In this document: piece by piece, positions 56,228 through 64,000 of the stretch | Layout: each line of letters begins with the position of its first letter | How positions within the stretch are numbered: position 1 is the stretch's first letter | Source: Gp6-AA40 sp963742105 | Lineage (GTDB): Bacteria; Acidobacteriota; Vicinamibacteria; Vicinamibacterales; UBA2999 | DNA length: 64,000 nt | Direction: 5' to 3' | Assembly (NCBI GenBank): GCA_963742105.1 | Contig: CAVUKN010000005.1 | Location: 1,302,001-1,366,000 of the forward strand | Translations under genes and position numbers: made by a program | Notes under the pieces: generated by a model | The model's database searches: none | What the model saw: the letters and a program-made list of their open reading frames with translations, nothing else | What the model was told of the DNA's origin: nothing

Positions 56228-57442
56228 ATGAGCGGCCGCGTGTTCATCAGCCACGCCAGCCAGGACTCCGAGGTCGCCGAGGCGGTGTGCAACGCGCTCG
56301 AGGCGCACGGCGTGCCGTGCTGGATCGCTCCGCGTGACATCACGCCCGGCAAGGAATACGCCCATGCGCTCTACGATGCCATCGTCGAGTGTCGCGCGCT
56401 GTTGCTCGTTCTCTCGGCGAATGCGGTCGCGTCGGGGCAGGTGCGGCGGGAGATCGAGCAGGCAGCGCGGGATGGCGATCCGATCATCCCCTTCCGCATA
56501 GACGATTGTGAGCCTGGGCCGGCCCTGGAGTTTCACATCGGCCGCGTCGAATGGCTCGCGCCCCCGTCGGTCGAACTCGCAGCGCAGATTGGTACCTTGG
56601 TCACCATCGTCGAGGCGCAGATGGCCGCCGGGACGATGCGCCCGGCCGAGAACACACGGACGTATGCGCATCGGGCGTGGAGCGGTTACCCGGGCGTCTT
56701 GCGCCGGCTGCTTGCCACCTGGATCACCGTATTCGTGGTCATTGCCACGGTCATCGCCGCGTCCGACTGGATCGCGAATGTCGTGGCCTTCTCGTTCGCG
56801 CGGCAGCAAGCGGTGGCCAATGCCGCGCGCCCGGCGGTTCAACCAGGGGCGCGGTCGGTGCAGTTCCCGCTCCCGCCGCCGATTGTTGACGAGCGCCCCT
56901 CGCCCTTCCAGGAAGAGGAGCCAGTGGAGCGGGTGACGGCGATCGCCGGCATTCAACTGATCGTCATGTTTCCGATCGTCTTTCTGTGGCTCGCCTGGAT
57001 GTGCGCCGCGTACCTGACGCTCGAGCACGCCGGCACGCCGCTGCGTCACGCCGCCGCTCGCGCGCCCGGCCGATTCATGGGGCGTATCGTGACGCTGCGC
57101 GGTGCCGATGCGCTGGGTGATTTGTGGACTGCGAGCACGCGCGCGGGTCATCCAGCAACGCGCCCCGAGGGCGACCGCGCCCCGCGTCGTCTGCGGCCGT
57201 TCACGCTCGGCATCGTGGCGTTGCTCCCGCTCACGATGTTCACACTGATCGTCGCGAACGAAGACGAATGGAGCGACCAGACGATTCTGGCGATCGCGAT
57301 CGCGGCCGACGTCCTGTTGATGACGGCCGGCGTGTCGTGTCTGTCGGTGCTGAAACCGATCGAAAAGCGATTGCGGTCGCTCGACGCGGGTGTGCAGGGC
57401 CCTGCCTCACCGCAACACCGCGAGAACGCGCAGACTGCATGA
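56228..57442 (+). CDS. TIR-domain protein with C-terminal transmembrane region
   Basis: This is a 404-residue protein. The TIR domain (1-115) opens with GRVFISHASQDSEVAEAVC, has CWIAPRDITPGKEYAHALYD as the BB-loop region and LLLVLSANAVASGQVRREIE. Glu75 or Glu77 there sits where NAD-cleaving TIRs carry their catalytic Glu. IIPFRIDDCEPGPALEFHIG closes it. Four membrane segments follow at about 164-188, 241-263, 327-342 and 353-375. AAAGGAACG precedes the ATG. It lies 46 bases after the tail-tube gene and overlaps the next gene by four bases. Possible roles are NAD-depleting effector or membrane signalling. Confidence 0.85.
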   Translation: MSGRVFISHASQDSEVAEAVCNALEAHGVPCWIAPRDITPGKEYAHALYDAIVECRALLLVLSANAVASGQVRREIEQAARDGDPIIPFRIDDCEPGPALEFHIGRVEWLAPPSVELAAQIGTLVTIVEAQMAAGTMRPAENTRTYAHRAWSGYPGVLRRLLATWITVFVVIATVIAASDWIANVVAFSFARQQAVANAARPAVQPGARSVQFPLPPPIVDERPSPFQEEEPVERVTAIAGIQLIVMFPIVFLWLAWMCAAYLTLEHAGTPLRHAAARAPGRFMGRIVTLRGADALGDLWTASTRAGHPATRPEGDRAPRRLRPFTLGIVALLPLTMFTLIVANEDEWSDQTILAIAIAADVLLMTAGVSCLSVLKPIEKRLRSLDAGVQGPASPQHRENAQTA

Positions 57443-59597
57443 CCACGCCGATCGACGTCTTCATCACCGCGGCCGACGAGGATGCCGACACCGCACAGAA
57501 GCTGGCGAGCGCCCTCACCGGCGCGGCGATCACGTGCGCAGTCGATCGTGGCGTAAGCGAGATTGCGTCGACCGTGAGTGCGCTCGAGAGTTGCCGCGTG
57601 CTGGTGTGTGTCCTGGGGCCGGCCGCCAACCGTGCCGCGAACGTCGTTCGCACCCTCGAGCGTGCATCCGGACGAGGTGTGCCAATCATTGCCTACGAAG
57701 CTGCGGCCGCCGAGCCGTCACCTTCCATCGCCTACTTCACCGGAACGACGGCGCCAATTCGCGGCTGGGGCGCCGATGATGCAGCCAGGGCGATCGATTC
57801 ACTTCTCGCCGCCTGCCGGCAGGCGTTGCAGTTGGCTGCGCTGCCGCCGCCGCACACACTGAGCCGGCCGGCGTTTTCGCGAGCCGAATACCGCTATCCG
57901 GGGCCGCTCCTTGGTACGCTCACGATCATCCTGGCCGCCTGCTGCGGTGGAATGATCTACGCCATCGTTCAGGACGGGCAAACGGTCGCTGGCGCCGCGT
58001 CGCTTTCGGCCGTCGTCCCGCGAGCCGTTCCCGTGGATCCCGCGGGCGTACAGTTCCTGGCGCCGTCACTGGCGCTCTGGACGATCATCATCGGGTCGAT
58101 CTTTGTGTTCCGCCGGGCACGGTTGAACCTGATCGCGCGATTCGAGCAGCACGTCACAATCGGCGCGGGAGAGATCATGTGGCGTCCATTGGTGCCGGTG
58201 GCAAACGTCATCTGGATGCCGCGGATGGCGAGACAGCTCCGCGCGGCCGCGGCGCCGAATTCGGGTGCCGCCGATTCGCGGTGGCGTCTCGCGACACTCT
58301 GGTGCGGTCTGTTTATCGCGACGTACTTGCCGCTGCTCGTCCGCGATGTCATGGTGCGCGCGGGTTCCGGGACCCCGGTGGCCGTTGCCGCGCTCGGCGT
58401 CGCCGCGCAGCTCACATGCCTCGTGCTCGCGGTCGTCACGTATGCGATCTGGCGCGGCGTTGCTCAAGCGCCACGGCGAAAGCCAGCCGCCGTACCAGCA
58501 CCCGTCGAACGCACGGTGGCGGCATCGCCGGGGGCACCGGCAGACGTCCTGATCCTCCACCAGCCAGAAGACGAGCCGTTTGCCCGGGCGATGGTCGCGC
58601 CGCTCGCTCGGCTTGGCTGCCGTTGCTGGACCTACACTGGCGAGGCGCGAGACGTACCGTTCACCGGATTCGACGCCATCCTGGTGATCGTGTCGCAGGC
58701 CAGCCATGCGTCGGAACGGATCGTCTCGCTCGTGCAGTCGGCAACCGCTGCGCGCGCGCATGTGGTGCCAGTCGTGGTCGACCTGCCGCCGATCGGCAGT
58801 GCGCTGGGGCATTACGTGCGCTCGTTGCAAGGCTCGAGGCTGCCACGCTGCTGGTGCCGGGGCACGAGGCGAGCCTGCTGTCGGTGTTTGCCTCGACCGA
58901 AGGGATCGTTCACACTCCGCCCGACGATCGAGTCTTCGCGCAGCTTGAGCCGGCCGTTATCGCGCCCCGCCCGTACCGTTCCTCTACCATCCTGCGACGT
59001 GCCGCGTGGGTCGCAGCGTGTGTACAGATCACGGTGGCGGCAGCCCTCGGCCTGCTCGCGTTCGGGATCGCCATCGATCCCGAAGATGCGGGGGACCCGT
59101 CAGGAAACATTTCGATTCTTCTTGCGGTGTTCTCGCTTCCGGCGTGGGTGCTGTTCATCGCCTGGCTATCGCGGGCGTCGAACAACGCCGCGGCGCTCTT
59201 CATCCCGGGTCTTGGCCCGCGGCGACGGCTCTTGTCGATGGTGGGACTCCCGCTCGCAAGCATGGTCGGCGGTGGCGCCATCCTGTCGCGCTGGTTCGCG
59301 GCCATCCTTGGACGAAGCGCCCTGGAGGTTCAGCAGCGGGCGGCACTGTTTCGACGGATGTGGACAATCGCTGGCGTCGTGTTCACCGTGTGCGCGCTGC
59401 TCGGTTGGTATCTCATCGCCTACCACGGTCTGGTGCGGGCGGCGATGGTGTTGACGATGTGCCAGGCGGCCGCGACGATCTGCCGAGGTGCCGTGCGCGT
59501 CAAGATCATCAGCGCGGTCAACGAGCACGTCGAAACCCGGGCCCGTGTGAGGACGGCGCCTGGAAGAGTAGCGACGTCGATCAGCCACGCGACGTGA
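57439..59597 (+). pseudogene. membrane protein with two degenerate TIR-like domains, one frameshift
   Basis: ATG 57439 starts inside the previous stop codon (ATGA). The N-terminal TIR-like domain (IDVFITAADEDADTAQKLAS, SALESCRVLVCVLGPAANR) lacks a Glu at the catalytic position. Four membrane helices (about 156-340) follow. A second TIR-like domain (about 367-495) reads ADVLILHQPEDEPFARAMVA and AILVIVSQASHASERIVSLV. Near 58827 one base is missing: GHYVRSL should continue ARLEAATLLVPGHEASLL, which is in the next frame. Three or more helices follow to 59597. The repaired length is 719 residues. It is probably a partner of the preceding TIR protein. Confidence 0.65.
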
Positions 59598-59640
59598 CGT
59601 TCCGTGGCGGCGGCGCCAGCGCCGATCGCAGGTATGCGAC

Positions 59641-59760
59641 TCATGCCTGTGCAAGACTCTTCGTATCCCGCGCCCGATACACCTCGCCCATTCCGCCCGC
59701 ACCCAGTGGGGCGAGCAGTTCGTAGGACCCGATGCGCGACCCGCTGGCAAGGATGGACAC
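59641..59760 (-). pseudogene. 5' remnant of a Ser/Thr kinase gene
   Basis: Minus-strand GTG 59760 begins SILASGSRIGSYELLAPLG and continues AGGMGEVYRARDTK, an intact kinase N-terminus through the glycine loop. It then runs into unrelated sequence with a stop after 39 residues. The VAIK lysine and everything after are missing. No continuation was found in any frame nearby. Confidence 0.65.
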
Positions 59761-59822
59761 CGGCTCTGAGCCCCCTGTTCTGGCGGCAGACGTCCGACGT
59801 TGTCGGGTGAACTCGCGGGATT

Positions 59823-60160
59823 TTACAAGATCGACTCGTCTACTCTGGCCGAAGCGACAGGCCGAGCGGCTTGGCAGACTTTTCGGATCCGGTCGTCGAG
59901 ACTTACCAATGCCAGTCCCGCGATCATCGACCGGGCCGCGAGCGCAGAGGCCAAGTGGATCGCATCAAGCGTGCGAATCGGCTCACCGGCGAAGGGCCGG
60001 CGGGCGCGTTCGACGATTTCCGGGCTGATGCGCAGGATGTGCCAATGCGCGACAAGCGGACCGACGGCAGCCACGTCCAGCGCAATCGACGCTACGACTC
60101 GTCCCCAGCCAAGAGTGAGCTCCGGGGAAATAGCGTGTGGTCGCGGAAGGCGCGGACTCC
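59823..60160 (-). pseudogene. PIN-domain (VapC-like) toxin, 5' part missing
   Basis: The frame encodes a PIN-like C-terminal part: WGRVVASIALDVAAVGPLVA, ILRISPEIVERARRPF, RTLDAIHLASALAARSMIAG and LALVSLDDRIRKVCQAAR. The Asp residues in LDAIHLA and SLDDR belong to the metal site. The N-terminal strand with the first catalytic Asp (usually L-D-x-S-A) is absent in every frame just upstream, so the RNase is probably inactive. No antitoxin gene was recognised. Confidence 0.55.
59908..59972. repeat. 65-bp direct repeat, copy A (copy B at 60500-60564)
   Basis: The 65 bases here recur 592 bases downstream with three mismatches. Both copies encode, on the minus strand, the same piece of a PIN domain (TLDAIHLASAL-A-x-RSMIAGLAL), so the repeat is duplicated coding sequence. 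Confidence 0.85.
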
Positions 60161-60499
60161 CTTCAGCGCGTCTTCTTATACCGGATCCAAGCTCTGCGAA
60201 GAACAGCAATGTTGACGAAGTCCGGTGGCAACGGGTTGCGTCGCCCATTTGTGTTCTTCACGCGTGCGTCACCGGGTGAGTCGTGGGTGAACGCGCAGAT
60301 GCCAGGAAACAGCATGCGATGTACTTGGGCGGGGACCACTTCCTTCAGGAGCGCGGCCGTGACGCCGGGTTCCGCCAGCCGCCGCTCGAGACCGCTCGCC
60401 GCCTTGGCGTGGTCACCGGCGCCGGCACCGACGCGCATCGTGTGGCCTCCTACAGTCCGTTCACTGCGTTGCAGTGGCTGCCCGACGGCCGGACAGTCT

Positions 60500-60577
60500 A
60501 ATGCCAGTCCCGCGATCATCGACCGGACCGCGAGCGCAGAGGCCAGGTGGATTGCATCAAGCGTTACGGTCTTCATG
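60500..60577 (-). pseudogene. second PIN-domain fragment (repeat copy B)
   Basis: This is a short minus-strand segment encoding VTLDAIHLASALAVRSMIAG and LAL, matching the PIN remnant at 59823-60160. Sequence on both sides does not continue the domain. It represents a partial duplicate left from rearrangement. Confidence 0.5.
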
Positions 60578-60667
60578 ACCCGGATTTCGCGACGGACCAT
60601 GCCGTCGTGCGCATCGGCGGCTTGCTCTGACGACGATCGGGGATCCGTCGGGGTGTACCGTAGCCTC

Positions 60668-61351
60668 ATGCGCATTCCGCACCAGCGCGTTCATCGCGTG
60701 TCGTCCAGGGGAACAATCGCCATCTGCCTGATGCTGACGATCCTGGCAGCCGCTTCACCGGCGCGCGCGCAGTACGTCCAGATCCAGTCCGTCGAGGTGA
60801 CGCCGTTCGTCGGACTACGGATGGGAGGGACCTTTGCGATCCAGCCGGACGCGCCCGCGGCGGTGCAGGCCACGTTGAAGGATGCGTCGAGCTACGGGTT
60901 CTCTGCGGGCGTTCGTTTCGATGACTTCTCCCTCGTCGAGTTCCGGTGGACGAAGGCCATGTCGGCGCTGCGATTTGGTGCTCCGTTCGCCGGCACGGCG
61001 CTGGCTGATGTGACGCTGAACCAGTTTCACGCCGACTTTACCCGTGAGTTCGTCATTCCCGACGTGAAAGGACTTCGCTCGTTCGTCTCCGGCAGCCTCG
61101 GCGTTACGCATATCGCTGCGGCGCAGGACGGGTTTACACGTTTCTCGTTCGGTTTCGGCGCCGGCCTCAAACAGTTCGTGGGCTCCAGGTTCGCCATTCG
61201 CGGCGAAGCGCAGTGGTTGCCGATCGTGGTCGAACCGTCAGTGAGCGGCTTCGCGTGCGGCACGATTCAGTACGGGGGATGCCTGGTGGTCCTCAACGGC
61301 GAGCTCGTGCAGCAGTTCCAGCTCAGTGTCGGGCCGGTCGTCCGCTTCTGA
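60668..61351 (+). CDS. outer-membrane beta-barrel protein
   Basis: This is a 227-residue protein. ATG 60668 is chosen because a signal peptide follows (TIAICLMLTILAAASPARAQ). The mature part is an eight-strand-type barrel with alternating strands: VEVTPFVGLRMGGTFAI, YGFSAGVRFDDFSLVEFRW, LNQFHADFTREFVI, FVSGSLGVTHIAA, FTRFSFGFGAGLKQF and the final QFQLSVGPVVRF ending in Phe. Two Cys near the end (GFACGTIQYGGCLVV) could form a disulfide. It resembles the OmpW/OprF-like small barrels of unknown function. Confidence 0.75.
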   Translation: MRIPHQRVHRVSSRGTIAICLMLTILAAASPARAQYVQIQSVEVTPFVGLRMGGTFAIQPDAPAAVQATLKDASSYGFSAGVRFDDFSLVEFRWTKAMSALRFGAPFAGTALADVTLNQFHADFTREFVIPDVKGLRSFVSGSLGVTHIAAAQDGFTRFSFGFGAGLKQFVGSRFAIRGEAQWLPIVVEPSVSGFACGTIQYGGCLVVLNGELVQQFQLSVGPVVRF

Positions 61352-61426
61352 GTCGTCGGCAGCCCGGCGGGCGGTTTCCCCTCGCGAACCGGCGCGGCGG
61401 CGGTGCCACTCGTATAATCGCGTCAG

Positions 61427-63298
61427 ATGATCGGTCCTCCCGCGAGCCGAACGGGTCACGCGAGACGGCGCACTGCCGCGACGGCTGCGGCCTGGGCGAT
61501 TGCGTGTGTGCTCCTCGCTGCCCAGGAGCCGCAGCAGCCTCCCACGTTCCGGACCAGCACCAATGTCGTCCGCGTTGACGCGACCGTTCTCGATCGCAAT
61601 GGCAATCCGGTTCCCTCTCTCACCGCCGAGGACTTCGAGATTCGCGAGGACGGAGTCCTGCAGACGATCTCGTCCTTCAAGTTCGTCGTCGCCGACGGAC
61701 GCGCGACCGACGACCGATCGTTGCCGATTCGCAGCCAGGCGCATGCCGCGAGCGAAGCGGAGCGTGACGATGTGCGGACGTTCGTCATTCTGTGGGACGA
61801 GTACCACATCGGTGAGCTCCAGTCCGCCTATCGCGGTCGTGAGGCGCTCGAGCACGCGGTGTTGACCGCGTTTGGCGAAACGGATCTGGTCGCGTTGATC
61901 GATCCGCTGACGTCGGTGGCCGACATCGAGTTCACGCGCGATCGTCGCGCGATGGCGGACCGCATCCGCAAGCTGAAAGGACGCCGCGGTCTGTACATCC
62001 CGCGCAGCCCGCTGGAAGAGGAGCAGATGCGCGCCGCCGCGGCCTATCCCGGCGGCGTCGAAGGGATTCGCAGCATGGTGACCGTCGACGCCATCAAGGC
62101 GGCGGCCATCCATCTGCGGACGCTGGGCGAGGGGCACAAGACCGTGATCGTGATGACCGAGGGATTCATACCGGGTCGCGACGGTCGTGACCTGGCCGTT
62201 CGTACCGCGCCGGGCGAGCGGCGCGGCTCCGATGATCCAGCCCTGGATCTGGTGCGGGTGGCGAACGACAGCAACGTGTCTATTCAGGTCATCGATCCGA
62301 GGGGCCTGCAGATCGGCACCGGTGTGAACTTCTTTCTTCAGACGATCACGGCCGATACCGGCGGCGAGCTGTATCGCACGAACGACTTGAAGATTCCGTT
62401 CACCAACGCGGTGAAAGCTGCGAGCGCGGTGTATCTGATGGGTTACACCCGCGAGAAGCCGGAGGACGGGCGGTTTCACCAGATCAAGGTGGAGGTCAAA
62501 CGTCGCGGGCTGGACGTCCGAGCACGGTCCGGCTACTGGGCTCCGAGCACCGAAGAGATCGCCCGCGCCAGAGTCGAAGCGGAATCCGCTACGCTGCCGG
62601 CTGGAGTGGCGAGCGCATTTGCCTCGCTCCCGCAGGCGGGTAGTCCACGCCAGGTCGACATTTTCGCCGGCACGAGACCACTCGGAGACAACCGTCTGCA
62701 GGTGACGCTCGCGTGGGCGCGGCGTTCGACCGACCCGCGCAACGCGCCGTCGCGTGTCACCGTCACCGTCAAGGGCACTGACGTGGTCTATGAAGGGGAC
62801 GTGAGAGCAGAAGGGACAGCGTTCGAAACCGACGCCGCACGTCTCCAGTTGGCGTTCACCGTGCTCTCGTCGAATGGCGATGTGCTCGATCGCGAGGCGC
62901 GCACGATGGACGCGTCGACGCTGTTCGCCGGGCCGCTGGTGTTCGCCACCCCCATCGTGTACCGCACCGGCACCGTCGCCCAGGTCCGCGCCATGCAGGA
63001 GCCGGCTCCGGCCGCACCGATTGACGCCGCGCGCGAATTCGGGCGGAGCGATCGCGTATTCGTCCGCGCCTCGCTCGCCGGGACCTCGTCATCGACGGCG
63101 GTCGTCACGGCGCGGCTGGTGGATCAGCGCGGTGCGTCGCGCGTCAGCCTGCCGGCAACCCGTATCGCGTCTGAGGATACGTGGCAGATCGAACTGCCGA
63201 TCGGGTCGGTCGGCGCCGGCGACTATGCCGTGGCGTGGGAGGCGGAAAGCGGCGAACACCGCGCACAGACGATGGTGGCGTTTCGCGTGCGGCGGTGA
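61427..63298 (+). CDS. VWFA-related acidobacterial-domain protein
   Basis: This is a 623-residue exported protein. After a signal segment (TAATAAAWAIACVLLAAQ) comes the hallmark FRTSTNVVRVDATVLDRNGN followed by VPSLTAEDFEIREDGVLQTI. A VWA-like domain (about 100-330) follows, with FVILWDEYHIG replacing the usual DxSxS MIDAS, KTVIVMTEGFIPGRDGRDLA, and VSIQVIDPRGLQIGTG. Next comes a YLMGYTREKPEDGRFHQIKV segment, with DVRARSGYWAP as in the family. The C-terminal 200 residues are beta-rich. It is common in Acidobacteria in many copies; the function is unknown. Confidence 0.88.
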   Translation: MIGPPASRTGHARRRTAATAAAWAIACVLLAAQEPQQPPTFRTSTNVVRVDATVLDRNGNPVPSLTAEDFEIREDGVLQTISSFKFVVADGRATDDRSLPIRSQAHAASEAERDDVRTFVILWDEYHIGELQSAYRGREALEHAVLTAFGETDLVALIDPLTSVADIEFTRDRRAMADRIRKLKGRRGLYIPRSPLEEEQMRAAAAYPGGVEGIRSMVTVDAIKAAAIHLRTLGEGHKTVIVMTEGFIPGRDGRDLAVRTAPGERRGSDDPALDLVRVANDSNVSIQVIDPRGLQIGTGVNFFLQTITADTGGELYRTNDLKIPFTNAVKAASAVYLMGYTREKPEDGRFHQIKVEVKRRGLDVRARSGYWAPSTEEIARARVEAESATLPAGVASAFASLPQAGSPRQVDIFAGTRPLGDNRLQVTLAWARRSTDPRNAPSRVTVTVKGTDVVYEGDVRAEGTAFETDAARLQLAFTVLSSNGDVLDREARTMDASTLFAGPLVFATPIVYRTGTVAQVRAMQEPAPAAPIDAAREFGRSDRVFVRASLAGTSSSTAVVTARLVDQRGASRVSLPATRIASEDTWQIELPIGSVGAGDYAVAWEAESGEHRAQTMVAFRVRR

Positions 63299-63333
63299 CA
63301 AATCCCACGCCTTCTGCGTTGGTCAGCTCGCGG

Positions 63334-64000
63334 TTAATCGAGCGCAAGGCTCATCCCGCCGTTTCCACCAGCACCACCATTGCCACCACGGTCACTCGAA
63401 TTGCCGGTGTTGATCGCGCCGCCGCCCCCGCCGCCACCACCCCGATTCGAGGGGCCCCCGGGCACCGTGATGCCCTTGCCGCCACCGCCGCCACCGCCCG
63501 CTGAATCGTCGCCGTTGTTGTCCCGCGCACCTTCACCGCCCGCGCCCGAGTCCGTGGCTCCATTGCTGGCGTTTCCACCTCGTGCACCGCTGCCGCCAGC
63601 ACCACCGGACGCACCACCTTGTGCACCCGGGGCTCCACCGGCCGTCGACGACTGCTCATTAGACTGACCGCCCCCACCGCCACCGCCGGTGCTGACACCG
63701 GCGATGCCGCCGCCAGGTTGCGGCGCGACCAGGCCGAAGTCGCCGCCGCCGTTTCCGCCACCGCCGCCAGCGCCGCCGCCGCCAGCCGTGGTCGCGCCCC
63801 CCGCGCCACCCGGGCCTGTGCTGGCGGTCCCGCCGCCACCACCGCGTCCACCAGCCAGTTGTAGATAGATCGTGCCGCCTTGAATACGGAAAGAGGTCTC
63901 GGTGCCGGCCGTGCCGTTTTCGGCGTTGTTCCCGCTGGCTTCAGTTGCGCCGGCACCGCCCGCGCCACCGGTGCCCACAGTCGCTGCGTACGGTGTGCCT
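63334..64000 (-). CDS. glycine-rich repetitive protein, 5' end outside the window
   Basis: At least 220 residues, mostly Gly/Ala/Ser with Asn and Asp (runs such as GGGGGKGITVPGG and GGNASNGATDSGAGG). A short non-repetitive part near the window edge (FRIQGGTIYLQLAGGRG) resembles the glycine-rich fold of exported or surface proteins. The frame is open to base 64000, so the start and probably a signal peptide lie beyond. The stop is 36 bases from the convergent VWFA gene. Low complexity makes family assignment unsafe. Confidence 0.6.
   Translation of the reverse strand, partial: GTPYAATVGTGGAGGAGATEASGNNAENGTAGTETSFRIQGGTIYLQLAGGRGGGGGTASTGPGGAGGATTAGGGGAGGGGGNGGGDFGLVAPQPGGGIAGVSTGGGGGGGQSNEQSSTAGGAPGAQGGASGGAGGSGARGGNASNGATDSGAGGEGARDNNGDDSAGGGGGGGKGITVPGGPSNRGGGGGGGGAINTGNSSDRGGNGGAGGNGGMSLALD

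Noticed and set aside
55300..59597. A complete contractile injection system or prophage
   Set aside because: Only a tail-tube-like protein is present. No sheath, baseplate, spike, AAA ATPase, capsid, terminase or integrase was found on either side.
61790..61830. Canonical MIDAS metal site in the VWFA protein
   Set aside because: The expected D-x-S-x-S is replaced by WDEYHIG, as is usual for this acidobacterial subfamily, so metal-dependent adhesion is not claimed.
63400..63850. CRISPR-like or tandem-repeat DNA
   Set aside because: The repetition follows a Gly/Ala-rich reading frame and lacks constant-length repeats and spacers.

Overview
The window looks like the chromosome of an Acidobacteriota bacterium, probably near Vicinamibacterales (subdivision 6). 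This is inferred from gene content, not from a marker gene. It is GC-rich and holds several families typical of that phylum: ECF sigma factor plus Ser/Thr kinase with a C-terminal beta-propeller, a VWFA-related acidobacterial protein, a fragment of an acidobacterial duplicated orphan permease, a TonB-dependent receptor with a carboxypeptidase-like regulatory domain, a PQQ-type beta-propeller dehydrogenase, and many secreted NHL-repeat proteins. Omp85-type barrels and an Mla-type transporter indicate a diderm envelope. No rRNA, tRNA or CRISPR array was recognised.

Layout. 0-11 kb: secreted and TonB-like proteins, an SGNH hydrolase, a sigma factor/kinase pair, a membrane-embedded spermidine-synthase-like protein and a TPR protein. 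11-19 kb: a frameshifted DUF2911 lipoprotein, a Tat-exported sugar-isomerase-like protein, two consecutive potassium-channel-like genes, and three copies of one uncharacterised domain spread over two divergent genes. 19-26 kb: a truncated kinase pseudogene, a large multiply frameshifted secreted protein, an Omp85-family barrel and an aquaporin. 27-30.5 kb: an Mla-type lipid transport operon (STAS-permease, ATPase, MCE protein, lipoprotein), heavily frameshifted. 30.7-32.3 kb: a class-D-like sortase followed by a protein with an LPKTA sorting signal. 32.7-40.7 kb: PQQ dehydrogenase, a prokaryotic ionotropic-glutamate-receptor-like channel, an NHL protein and a 5'-damaged TonB receptor. 40.7-42.3 kb: fragments of an M16 peptidase, an ABC permease and a TonB receptor around an intact secreted nuclease. 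42.3-46 kb: a DUF4956 + VTC polyphosphate-polymerase pair divergent from a PPP-like phosphatase + CotH-like pair. 46-55 kb: a DUF1801-YjbR fusion, two NHL proteins and a 1809-residue M36 metalloprotease. 55.3-59.6 kb: the most unusual locus, a gp19-like phage-tail-tube protein followed by two TIR/TIR-like membrane proteins. 59.6-64 kb: kinase and PIN-toxin remnants, an outer-membrane protein, a VWFA protein and a glycine-rich protein running off the end.

About twenty single-base frameshifts, nearly all one extra base, interrupt otherwise well-conserved proteins, clustered at 11-30 kb. Protein similarity continues across each break and few stops arise by substitution, so indel errors in the assembly are at least as likely as real decay. 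Reading-frame claims there depend on the read data. The truncated fragments at 19, 37, 40-42 and 59-60 kb cannot be explained by single-base errors and look like genuine remnants.
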